From CAZNNH01 sp964574335 (lineage in GTDB: Bacteria > Acidobacteriota > Vicinamibacteria > Fen-336), in contig CAZNNH010000138.1 of the NCBI GenBank assembly GCA_964574335.1, positions 1 to 16,644 on the forward strand: 16,644 bases of DNA, read 5' to 3'. Positions 1-6,533 of this stretch are shown here, in pieces; position 1 is the stretch's first letter; each line of letters starts with the position of its first letter. The position numbers were made by a program, and so were the translations under genes. The notes under the pieces are model-generated. The model did no database searches. It was not told the origin of the DNA and was given only the letters and a program-made list of their open reading frames with translations.

Positions 1-393
1 CGGGGCCTTCTCCAGTTCGAGGGCCGGTCGCAGGTGGGGAGCTGGCTGCACCGCATCACCGCCAACTGCGCCCTGGACGCGCTCCGGGCCCGGCAGCGGC
101 AGCAGCGCCACCTGGTCCGGACCGACCCCGAGACGGCCCCCGAGCCGAAGGCGGCGCAACCCGGCCCAGACCGGTGGGCCGCGGGTGGGGACGTTCGGCG
201 GGCGGTGCGAGTCGCCCTGGGGCGGATGAGTCCCCGGGAGCGGGCCACGTTCGTCCTGCGCCACTTCGAGGGGTTGTCGCTCCAGGAGATCGGCCAGGCC
301 CTCGAGCTGGACCCGGAAGCGGTCCGGCAGAGCATCTGCCGGGCGGTGCGCAAGGCGCGGGCGGTCCTGGCCCCGCTGATGGGAGTGGTGTGA
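1..393 (+). CDS. ECF-type RNA polymerase sigma factor, 5'-truncated by window edge
   Basis: This is the C-terminal 130 residues of a sigma-70 family factor, read in frame 1 from base 1; its start lies outside the window. The visible N-terminus (LLQFEGRS then SWLHRITANCALDALR) matches the end of region 2, where ECF factors melt the -10 element. After an Ala/Pro-rich linker, residues about 62-125 form region 4: RMSPRERATFVLRHFEGLS followed by the helix-turn-helix LQEIGQALELDPEAVRQ and a basic tail, which would read the -35 element. The stop overlaps the ATG of the next gene (TGATG), which encodes a zinc-finger membrane anti-sigma factor, so this is very probably the ECF factor released by that partner. 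Its regulon cannot be deduced here, but the cotranscribed HEAT genes are likely targets through autoregulation. The family call is secure; the subgroup is not. Confidence 0.9.
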   Translation, partial: RGLLQFEGRSQVGSWLHRITANCALDALRARQRQQRHLVRTDPETAPEPKAAQPGPDRWAAGGDVRRAVRVALGRMSPRERATFVLRHFEGLSLQEIGQALELDPEAVRQSICRAVRKARAVLAPLMGVV

Positions 394-1130
394 TGCCGCA
401 TCCGAGCGACGACGACCTGGTCCTCCTGCACTACGGCGAGACCGCCGGGCGGGAGGCGGCGGACCACCTCCAGGCCTGTGCGGAGTGCCGGCAGCGCCTG
501 CGCGACCTCACGGGGATGTTGGAGCGGGCACGGCCCCCGGAGGCGCCGGAGCCCGACTCTGGCTTCGAGGCCCGGATCTGGGCGGCCCTCGAGCCACGCC
601 TCGCCCCGAACGCCGGCACCCGCCGCGCCCGGCTCACCTGGCGCCGGATCGGACCCCGCGCTGCATTGGCCCTCGCCATGGCCGCCTCGCTGGTGTTCGC
701 CTTCCTGCTGGGCCGCAGCCAGGCGCCGCAGCCGCTGCCGCCAGAGGTGCGCAACCGCCTTCTGCTGGTGGCGGTGGGCGGCTATCTCGACCGTTCGCAG
801 ATGGTGCTGGTCGAGCTGGCCGCCGCACCCGAGGAGCAGCCCCTGGACGTCTCCCGGCAGCGCGAGACCGCCGGCGAGCTGGTGTCGGCCAGTCGCCTGT
901 ATCGGAAGGCCGCGGTCCGCTCCGGGGAGCCCGCGATGGCGGCCGTGCTCGACGAGCTGGAGCGGGTGCTGCTCGAGGTCGCGGCCGGCCCGGAGGTGCT
1001 GGGCCCAACGGCGCTCGAGGCGCTGCAGCGGCGGATTGACGAGCGGGGGCTCCTGTTCAAGGTCCGGATCATCCAGTCGGAGATCCGCGAGCGCGAGCGG
1101 GAGACGCCGCGGAAGACGCTGTCTTCATGA
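393..1130 (+). CDS. Membrane-anchored zinc-finger anti-sigma factor
   Basis: A 245-residue protein starting at the ATG that overlaps the sigma-factor stop; the longer upstream reading is only a shadow of the sigma gene. Residues 20-39 hold a ZAS/zf-HC2 zinc motif, H25-x3-C29-x2-C32, used by this family to wrap and silence ECF sigma factors in the cytoplasm. A hydrophobic span at about 90-106 (ALALAMAASLVFAFLLG) after a basic stretch predicts one membrane helix. The remaining ~138 residues would lie outside the membrane and look largely helical and charged (DELERVLLEVA, ALEALQRRIDERG, KVRIIQSEIRERE). That part has no sensor fold I recognise and is larger than in minimal anti-sigma factors. It probably receives the envelope signal; this is inference. 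The gene ends 15 bp before the first HEAT gene. Confidence 0.88.
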   Translation: MPHPSDDDLVLLHYGETAGREAADHLQACAECRQRLRDLTGMLERARPPEAPEPDSGFEARIWAALEPRLAPNAGTRRARLTWRRIGPRAALALAMAASLVFAFLLGRSQAPQPLPPEVRNRLLLVAVGGYLDRSQMVLVELAAAPEEQPLDVSRQRETAGELVSASRLYRKAAVRSGEPAMAAVLDELERVLLEVAAGPEVLGPTALEALQRRIDERGLLFKVRIIQSEIRERERETPRKTLSS

Positions 1131-1145
1131 GGAAGGGATGAAACC

Positions 1146-2381
1146 ATGGCTCTCGGAATCCTGGTTGTCTTGACGTCGCTTTCGGCGGGGACCGGGGCGG
1201 GCGTCCTCCTGGCCGATGCCGCTGCCCAGGCGCAGCCGGCAGCCGTGGAAGGCCAGGAGGACCGCGCCGCGGAGCAGCTCTACGAGCAGGGGACTCAGGC
1301 GCTGGACGAGGCGGCCTGGGACCGTGCGGCCTCGGCCTTCTCCCGCCTGGCGGAGGGGAAGGGGCCGCGCGCCGACGGCGCCCTCTACTGGCTGGCCTAC
1401 ACCCGCAGCAAGCAGGGCCGGGGCCCGGAGGCGCTGCGGGCCCTCGACGAGCTGCGGCGGACCTACCCCCGGAGCCGCTGGGTCAAGGAGGCCGAGGCGC
1501 TGGAGTTGGAGGTGCGGCAGCAGGCGGGTCAGCCGGTCCGGCCCGAGAGCTTGGCGGACGAGGACCTCAAGCTGATGGCCCTGAACGGCCTGCTCCACTC
1601 GGCCCCGGAGGAGGCGATCCCCCTGCTCGAGAAGCTCCTGATGGGCAGCCAGTCGCCGAAGCTCAAGGAACGGGCCCTCTTCGTCCTCTGCCAGAGCACC
1701 TCGCCCCGGGCCCGGGAGATCGTCCTCGGGATCGCGCGGGGCGAATCGCAGCCGCAGCTCCGGCGCACGGCCATCCAGAGCCTGGGCCTCTTCGGGGGCC
1801 CGGCGAGCCGCAAGGCCCTGGCCGATATCTACGCCGCGACCGACGAGGCGAGCGTCAAGAAGGCCGTTCTCCAGGCGTTCATGACCGCCGGCGAGAAGGA
1901 CCGGGTGCTCGAGGCGGCCCGTACGGAGCAGGATCCGGAGCTGCGACGGGATGCGATCCACCTCCTCGGAGCCATGGGCGCGCGTGACGAGCTGTGGGCC
2001 CTCTACTCTTCGGACGCGGCCGTCGGCATCAGACGGGCCGCTCTCGAGGCCCTGGGCGTGGCCGGCGCTCACGAGCGACTTCTCGAGGTGGCGAAGACCG
2101 AGAAGGACCTGGACCTGCGGGTCGACGCGATCCGCGCACTGGGGATGTTCGGCGGACCCTCTCGGAGCGACGTGGTGCTCGAGGTCTACCGGGCCGGCAC
2201 CGAGCCGCGGGCTCGCGAGGCGGCGCTGGAGGCCCTCTTCATCCAGGGCAACGCCAACGCCCTGATCACCATCGCCCGGACCGAGAAGGACCCGGCTCTC
2301 AAGAAGAAGGCAGTCTCCCAACTGGCCCTCCTGCCGTCGGACGAGGCGAAGGCGTACCTGCTCGAGATCCTGGGCCAGTAG
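1146..2381 (+). CDS. Exported HEAT-repeat protein with TPR-like N-terminus
   Basis: A 411-residue protein. The ATG is preceded by GAGGAAGGG eight bases upstream and is the only in-frame start after the stop at 1128. Residues 1-28 (MALGILVVLTSLSAGTGAGV, then Ala-rich) resemble an export signal, although the n-region carries no positive charge. Residues about 37-125 look like two TPR/YbgF-type helical hairpins (EQLYEQGTQALDEAAWDRAASAF, YWLAYTRSKQGRGPEALRALDEL). Residues about 140-411 are a run of short HEAT/PBS-lyase-type repeats, recognisable from elements such as LRRTAIQSLGLFGG, LRRDAIHLLGAMG, IRRAALEALGVAG and LRVDAIRALGMFGG. HEAT solenoids bind proteins, so a periplasmic scaffold or partner of the anti-sigma system is plausible but unproven. 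Its end (LLEILGQ) matches the end of the next protein (FFEEVLGR), which suggests duplication. Confidence 0.82.
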   Translation: MALGILVVLTSLSAGTGAGVLLADAAAQAQPAAVEGQEDRAAEQLYEQGTQALDEAAWDRAASAFSRLAEGKGPRADGALYWLAYTRSKQGRGPEALRALDELRRTYPRSRWVKEAEALELEVRQQAGQPVRPESLADEDLKLMALNGLLHSAPEEAIPLLEKLLMGSQSPKLKERALFVLCQSTSPRAREIVLGIARGESQPQLRRTAIQSLGLFGGPASRKALADIYAATDEASVKKAVLQAFMTAGEKDRVLEAARTEQDPELRRDAIHLLGAMGARDELWALYSSDAAVGIRRAALEALGVAGAHERLLEVAKTEKDLDLRVDAIRALGMFGGPSRSDVVLEVYRAGTEPRAREAALEALFIQGNANALITIARTEKDPALKKKAVSQLALLPSDEAKAYLLEILGQ

Positions 2382-2390
2382 GAGGCGGCC

Positions 2391-3470
2391 ATGCACACGA
2401 CACTGATGGTCGCCGCCGCCGCCGCCCTGACGACGCCACAGCCAACCACCTCACCGGTGGGCGTGACCCACGCCCGGGTCGAGATCCCGGCCCGCCCCTC
2501 CGGCCTGGCCGAGACCGTGCAGGCGGCGCTGACCTCGCGCTCGGGGGCGTTCTGGGTCGCCTGGAGCGTGCCCACCCACAGCGAGGAATTCGCCTGTTGC
2601 GGGTCGTTCGAGAAGGAGGGCGGCACCGCTGGCTGCCGCCTGGAAGACCGCGAGGGCAGCTACTCGACCGGGCGGCGTGACGCAGCGCTGCCCCTCGAAG
2701 GCAGCGGCCGGATCCGCGTCCTGCTGCGGGGGGAAGGCGGCCAGGTGGGGCGGGTCCGGGCGTTCTCGGAAGGGTGCGTCCTCGACGCTGGGGACCTGCC
2801 GTTCCTCTGGCTCGGGGACAGGTCACCCGCCGAGAGCGTTGCCCTGCTGTCCCCGCTCGCGGCGCCGCCTCCGGGTGGCGGCGAGGGCGGCCTGGTTGGC
2901 TGGGAGGTCGAGTCCTGGGCGACAACGGCGATCGCCTTCCACGCGGATCCGAGCGCTGACACCGCGCTGGAGCGGCTGGTAGATCCACGGCAGCCCCTGG
3001 AGCGCCGCCGGCACGCCGCCTTCTGGCTGGGACAGGAACGCGGCGAGCACGGCTACCAGGTGCTCCGTCGCCTGGTCCGCGAAGACCCGGAGCCGCGCTT
3101 CCGGGAGCACGTGCTCTTCGCCCTGAGCTGCAGCCGCCAGCCGCAGGCCGTGGACGACCTCATCGACCGGGCACGGCACGACCCGAACGGCCGGGTGAGG
3201 GGCCAGGCCCTCTTCTGGCTCGCCCAGACCGCGGCGCGGCGCGCACTCGGCACGCTCCGTGCCGCGCTCGACGACGACCCGGAGATCGAGGTGAAGAAGA
3301 AGGCCGTCTTCGCCCTGAGCCTGCTCCCGAAGGACGAGGGCGTCCCCCTGCTGATCTCCCTCGCCGAGACCCACAGAAGCCGCGAGGTCCGCAAGCAGGC
3401 GATGTTCTGGCTCGGCCAGAGCCAGGACCCGCGTGCCCTGGCCTTTTTCGAAGAGGTCCTGGGCCGGTAG
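2391..3470 (+). CDS. Exported HEAT-repeat protein with Cys-containing N-terminal domain
   Basis: A 359-residue protein, second HEAT gene of the sigma operon, nine bases after the previous stop; the Shine-Dalgarno GGAGG overlaps that gap. A short hydrophobic N-terminus (LMVAAAAALTT) may be an export signal. Residues about 20-200 form an unrecognised domain, predicted beta-rich, with four cysteines (CC near residues 65-66, then GC and EGC) that could pair in an oxidising compartment. Residues about 204-359 are five HEAT-like repeats alternating two core signatures: AAFWLGQ, VLFALS, ALFWLAQ, AVFALS, AMFWLGQ. This implies a two-repeat building block of about 62 residues. I do not recognise a specific function. 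Position behind sigma/anti-sigma suggests a secreted part of the same envelope response. The gene is followed directly by a palindromic non-coding patch. Confidence 0.82.
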   Translation: MHTTLMVAAAAALTTPQPTTSPVGVTHARVEIPARPSGLAETVQAALTSRSGAFWVAWSVPTHSEEFACCGSFEKEGGTAGCRLEDREGSYSTGRRDAALPLEGSGRIRVLLRGEGGQVGRVRAFSEGCVLDAGDLPFLWLGDRSPAESVALLSPLAAPPPGGGEGGLVGWEVESWATTAIAFHADPSADTALERLVDPRQPLERRRHAAFWLGQERGEHGYQVLRRLVREDPEPRFREHVLFALSCSRQPQAVDDLIDRARHDPNGRVRGQALFWLAQTAARRALGTLRAALDDDPEIEVKKKAVFALSLLPKDEGVPLLISLAETHRSREVRKQAMFWLGQSQDPRALAFFEEVLGR

Positions 3471-3471
3471 C

Positions 3472-3561
3472 GTCCCCGGGGACACGATCCGGGTTTCCGT
3501 GGCCGCCGGGGAAACCGGCCAGGTCACCGTGCGCGGGCCTGCGAGTAGGGATCGTGTCTCC
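3472..3561. repeat. Palindromic intergenic element with long inverted arms
   Basis: Two bases after the HEAT gene stop lies a perfect 12-bp palindrome, GTCCCCGGGGAC (3472-3483). It overlaps the left arm of a larger inverted pair: GACACGATCC at 3481-3490 is the reverse complement of GGATCGTGTC at 3549-3558, and flanking bases extend the match to 12 of 13. Between the arms, GGTTTCC (3492-3498) pairs with GGAAACC (3510-3516) across an 11-base loop. The whole could fold into a branched structure. No open reading frame of note and no T-run is present. It resembles REP/MITE-like intergenic elements; a terminator role for the sigma operon is also possible. The inverted repeats are seen directly; the class is inferred. 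Confidence 0.6.
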
Positions 3562-3570
3562 GCGCCCGAG

Positions 3571-3640
3571 GGAATGAACGGTCGTTCCAGGGAATGAGCG
3601 GTCCCCCTGGGGAATGAGCGGTCGCTCCAGGGAACGGGCC
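3571..3640. repeat. 20-bp tandem repeat, three and a half copies, each a potential hairpin
   Basis: Contiguous units start at 3571, 3591 and 3611, with a partial fourth (GGAACGGGCC) at 3631. Copy 1 is GGAATGAACGGTCGTTCCAG and copy 3 is GGAATGAGCGGTCGCTCCAG. Each contains a five-base-pair stem with a two-base loop (GAACG-GT-CGTTC and GAGCG-GT-CGCTC). The only two differences between copies 1 and 3 fall at paired positions and preserve pairing (A-T to G-C). Copy 2 has a diverged right half (GTCCCCCTGG) that can instead pair with the CCAG joints on either side. The array ends three bases from the stop of the truncated methyltransferase gene. There are no spacers, so it is not a CRISPR array. Confidence 0.75.
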
Positions 3641-3642
3641 GG

Positions 3643-3999
3643 CTAGAGGCGCAGGGCGACGGCGACGCCGTCGCGAGTCGGGTCGATGCGGGTCAGGAAC
3701 CCCGTGTGGGTCAGCAGCCGGCGGGTGAGCTCGACGATCGCCCGGGTGGCCTCGCTGCCGTCGTCGCCACCCTCGAGCACTCGGCCGGACCAGAGCACGT
3801 TGTCGGTGATGAACAGGCCTCCCGGCCGCAGACGTTGGTGGGCCACCTCGACGGTGGCCGGATAGCCCTCCTTGTCGATGTCGTTGTAGACGACGTCCCA
3901 GCCACCGCCCGCCTCACGTAGCGCGGGCGTCGCATCCCGGCAGTGGAAGCGGACGCGCGACCAGACCCCGGCCCGGGGTAACCACCGGCACAGTGCATG
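3643..3999 (-). pseudogene. Truncated O-methyltransferase (Methyltransf_3 / caffeoyl-CoA OMT-like), 3' half only
   Basis: The minus-strand frame is open from a TAG at 4000-4002 down to the TAG at 3643-3645. It encodes the C-terminal half of a class I SAM-dependent O-methyltransferase: SRVRFHCRDATPAL, then DVVYNDIDKEGYP (the metal/active-site Asp region), RPGGLFITDNVLWSGRV and the closing DGVAVALRL. These are hallmark blocks of the YrrM/caffeoyl-CoA family, normally about 210-220 residues. About 100 N-terminal residues, including the glycine-rich SAM-binding loop, are absent, and the bases beyond 4000 encode nothing similar in any frame. The only internal start that would help is a GTG at 3846, which would give a 67-residue fragment without a cofactor site. 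A non-functional remnant is most likely. The 5' break coincides with the leader of the oppositely oriented gene at 4074, and a repeat array sits at its 3' end. Confidence 0.8.
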
Positions 4000-4006
4000 C
4001 TAGGAT
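3998..4006 (+). promoter_or_regulatory. Possible extended -10 promoter for the gene at 4074
   Basis: TGCTAGGAT fits an extended -10 (TGn followed by TAGGAT, four of six matches to consensus). No convincing -35 is seen 16-18 bases upstream. It would give a leader of about 60 bases containing the hairpin at 4032-4053. This is sequence inspection only. Confidence 0.3.
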
Positions 4007-4031
4007 CGTCCATTCGGCTCAAAGAGTGTCC

Positions 4032-4053
4032 GTGGGCCTCCTCGGAGGCCCAC
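4032..4053 (+). other. Strong hairpin in the 5' leader of the exported-protein gene
   Basis: GTGGGCCTCC and GGAGGCCCAC are perfect reverse complements separated by two bases, so about eight pairs can form around a six-base loop. It ends nine bases before the G-run that probably serves as ribosome binding site for the ATG at 4074. No T-run follows, so an intrinsic terminator is unlikely. A structure that protects the messenger or tunes translation is possible. Confidence 0.55.
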
Positions 4054-4073
4054 CCGAGAATGGGGGGTCTCAA

Positions 4074-4919
4074 ATGCGCTCGCGTAGATCGGTGTGGCTG
4101 GGTCTGGCGTTCCTCCTGGGCTTCGTCCTCCATGCGCCCGTCCCGGCCGCGGCCGGCGAAGAGGCCTCGGTCCAAGGCCATCTGATCGCCAACGGAAAGA
4201 CGGTCGATCTGCCCTACGTCTACGTCTACGCCCTCGACGAAGGCTTCTATGACAAGGCGGACCCGACCTGGAAGGTCCTCTTCGTGGAGCATCCGATCGA
4301 GGAGCGCGAGCTGGACGAGCCCGTCTTCGACTCTGCATACGTCGAGCTGGGGATCACCGACACCGCCGAGTTCGGAGAGCGCAAGATCCAGGTCTACTCG
4401 CAGAACATCCGCTTCGCCGCCGACTCCGGGGGGAACGTCTCGGGCGGAAACTACCCGGAGCTCGAGGTCGAGAGCGCGGGTCCCGAGCGGTTCGCCGGCC
4501 ACGTCTACCATCCCCAGGAGCAGAAGCTCTTCGACGACACCTACCAGTACGACCTCACCTTCAGCGCTCCGCTGTCGGACCCGAACGCCCCCATCGGCGA
4601 CCCGCTCCCGGCCGACGGGGGGGAGCCCGGAAAGGCCTATCTGGCCTGGGTGGCGGCCATCCACTCCGGCGGGGTCGACCAGATCAAGAAGCTGGTCCCG
4701 GCCGAGATGGCGGCCCAGCTCGAGGGCGATGAGGCCGCCGACCAGCTCGACCTCCTGCGGGCCATGACCCCCACCGACATCAAGGTCCTCGGCGGTGAGT
4801 CCGACGGCCAGACCGCGATCCTGAAGGTCGAGGGCATGATGGACGGCGAGGCGGTGAAGGGCGAGATCACCCTCGAGAAGATGGGCGGGCGCTGGCTGGC
4901 CACCCGGGCGGCCTGGTAG
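4074..4919 (+). CDS. Exported protein of unknown function
   Basis: A 281-residue protein. The ATG at 4074 is preferred over an in-frame start at 3993 because it begins a clear signal peptide: MRSRRS, then WLGLAFLLGFVLHAPV, with cleavage near PAAAG. The upstream start would place 27 uncharacteristic residues before it and cover the leader hairpin. Residues about 30-170 are rich in Tyr, Asp and beta-type strands (KTVDLPYVYVYALDEGFYD, ERKIQVYSQNIRF, FAGHVYHPQEQKLFDD). Residues about 180-281 (KAYLAWVAAIHSGGVDQIKKLVP ... ILKVEGMMDGEAVKGEITLEKMGGRWLAT) have the helix-then-sheet pattern of NTF2-like or DUF4878-type lumenal domains; this is a weak similarity from memory. It stands alone, with no obvious operon partner. 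Function unknown; export is well supported. Confidence 0.78.
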   Translation: MRSRRSVWLGLAFLLGFVLHAPVPAAAGEEASVQGHLIANGKTVDLPYVYVYALDEGFYDKADPTWKVLFVEHPIEERELDEPVFDSAYVELGITDTAEFGERKIQVYSQNIRFAADSGGNVSGGNYPELEVESAGPERFAGHVYHPQEQKLFDDTYQYDLTFSAPLSDPNAPIGDPLPADGGEPGKAYLAWVAAIHSGGVDQIKKLVPAEMAAQLEGDEAADQLDLLRAMTPTDIKVLGGESDGQTAILKVEGMMDGEAVKGEITLEKMGGRWLATRAAW

Positions 4920-5015
4920 CCGCCCCCGGTACCGCTCGCCGTGAGATCAGCCCCGCCGTCGGCCGGGTGACCGGGGCAAGGGGAGGGCTGTCGTGGCGCG
5001 AGAGGGAGGCGACCG

Positions 5016-6533
5016 ATGACGATGCCCGCACAGGTGGTGATCTTCGGCGCGAGCGGAGACCTGACCTCGCAGAAGCTGATGCCGGCCCTGGCCGGACTGT
5101 CGGGGGAAGGGCGTCCCCGGGAGGGCTTCTCGGTGGTGGGGGTGGCGCGCCGCCCCAAGACCGACGAGGCCTTCCGGGCGGAGCTGCGGTCGGCGCTGCC
5201 GGAGGCGCTGCTGGCCGGCTTCGACACGCTGGCGCCGCGCGTCCACTACCTGAGCGGCGACGTGGGCGACGCCGGTACCATGGCCGCCCTGTCCAGCCGG
5301 CTCGACACCCTGGCCGGCGGGGACGGCGCCCGCCGCCTCTTCTACCTGGCCATGAAGCCCGACCTGTTCGCGCCGGCCGTGGCCGGCCTCACCCGGCAGG
5401 GGCTGCTGGATCGGGGCGATCCTGCCGGGCTCCGGCGCGCGGTCGTGGTGGAGAAGCCGTTCGGCCACGATCAAGAGAGCGCCCGCGAGCTGAACCGAGC
5501 CCTGCAGGAATGGCTGCGCGAGGACCAGATCCTGCGCATCGACCACTACCTGGGCAAGGACACCGTCCAGAACATCCTCGGCTTCCGCTTCCACAACGCC
5601 ATCTTCGAGCCGCTGTTCAACCGCCAGCACGTGGAGCTGGTGCAGATTACCGTGGCCGAAGACGTGGGCGTCGGGTCTGGCCGGGCCGCCTACTACGACT
5701 CGGCCGGCGCCCTTCGTGACGTCCTGCAGAACCACATGCTCCAGATCCTGGCCTTCATCGCCATGGAGGCGCCCTCGTCCCTGGACCCGGAGACGGTCCG
5801 CGGCCAGAAGCTGGCGCTCCTCCGCAGCCTTCGTCTGTCTGACGCCAGGCCGGGCGAGCCGCCCAGCGTGCGTGCTCGCTACACCGCCGGCCAGGTCGGC
5901 GGGCGTCCCGTGCCCGGCTACCTCGAGGAAGAAGGGGTGGCCGCCTCGTCGACCACCGAGACCTACGTGGCGGTGCGAGCGTTCCTCGACACCTGGCGCT
6001 GGAGCGGCGTCCCCTTCCTGCTGCGCCACGGCAAGCGTCTTCTCCGGCGCTTCAGCGAGGTGCGCGTGCACTTCCGCGTCCCTCCGTTGCAGATCTTCGG
6101 AAGCGGCGAGGGCCTCTCGGACGAGGCCTTCCGCACCGGGGTCGAGCGGGGCGAGATCTGCGCGCTTCGCCCGAACGTCCTGACCTTGAGCCTCCAGCCG
6201 CGCGAGGCCCTGTCGCTCTCGTTCGGGGTCAAGGCGCCGGGCACCAACATGGCGATGGTCCCCGCTGAGCTGGCCTTCGACTACGCGGACCACTTCGGGC
6301 AGCGGACGCCCCCCGCCTACCAACGGCTGCTGCTCGACGCCATGCAGGGGGATCCCACCCTGTTCCTGAGCGCGGACGAGGTGGAGGCAAGCTGGCGGTT
6401 CGTCGACGCGCTGCGGCAGACCTGGCAGGGAAAGGACCCGCCGCCGCTTCTGGAGTATCCGGCGGGGAGCTGGGGGCCTCCGGAGGCGGAGGCCCTGTTC
6501 CAGGGCTGCGAGGGGTCCTGGTCCCGTGGCTGA
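5016..6533 (+). CDS. zwf: Glucose-6-phosphate 1-dehydrogenase
   Basis: A 505-residue cytoplasmic enzyme oxidising glucose 6-phosphate to 6-phosphogluconolactone with NAD(P), the entry step of the oxidative pentose phosphate pathway and also of Entner-Doudoroff routes. The N-terminus carries the dinucleotide-binding motif FGASGDLTSQKL (residues 10-21). VEKPFG (145-150) and the signature RIDHYLGKDTVQN place the substrate-binding and catalytic residues at D176, H177 and K181. Length is normal for the family. GAGGGAGG lies six bases before the ATG at 5016 and favours it over the ATG at 5022. The gene overlaps the following pgl by eight bases, so translation is probably coupled. No gnd, opcA or edd homologue is in the window. 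Confidence 0.97.
   Translation: MTMPAQVVIFGASGDLTSQKLMPALAGLSGEGRPREGFSVVGVARRPKTDEAFRAELRSALPEALLAGFDTLAPRVHYLSGDVGDAGTMAALSSRLDTLAGGDGARRLFYLAMKPDLFAPAVAGLTRQGLLDRGDPAGLRRAVVVEKPFGHDQESARELNRALQEWLREDQILRIDHYLGKDTVQNILGFRFHNAIFEPLFNRQHVELVQITVAEDVGVGSGRAAYYDSAGALRDVLQNHMLQILAFIAMEAPSSLDPETVRGQKLALLRSLRLSDARPGEPPSVRARYTAGQVGGRPVPGYLEEEGVAASSTTETYVAVRAFLDTWRWSGVPFLLRHGKRLLRRFSEVRVHFRVPPLQIFGSGEGLSDEAFRTGVERGEICALRPNVLTLSLQPREALSLSFGVKAPGTNMAMVPAELAFDYADHFGQRTPPAYQRLLLDAMQGDPTLFLSADEVEASWRFVDALRQTWQGKDPPPLLEYPAGSWGPPEAEALFQGCEGSWSRG

Noticed and set aside
1125..2396. 423-residue open frame antisense to the first HEAT gene
   Set aside because: It mirrors the HEAT gene codon by codon, is Arg/Leu/Gly-rich without motifs, and starts without a ribosome site; such frames are expected in GC-rich DNA.
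3571..3640. CRISPR array
   Set aside because: Repeats are contiguous 20-mers with no spacers, and no cas gene is present.
3643..3846. Functional 67-residue protein starting at GTG 3846
   Set aside because: It would contain only the end of an O-methyltransferase, without the SAM-binding site, and homology continues upstream of the GTG; a remnant is simpler.
3711..4664. 317-residue minus-strand frame joining the methyltransferase remnant region to the exported-protein gene
   Set aside because: It is in a different frame from the methyltransferase motifs and antisense to a gene with a clear signal peptide.
4950..4977. Intrinsic terminator (GCCCCG ... CGGGGC) after the exported-protein gene
   Set aside because: A six-pair stem with a 16-base loop and no T-run; in DNA this GC-rich it is not distinguishable from chance.
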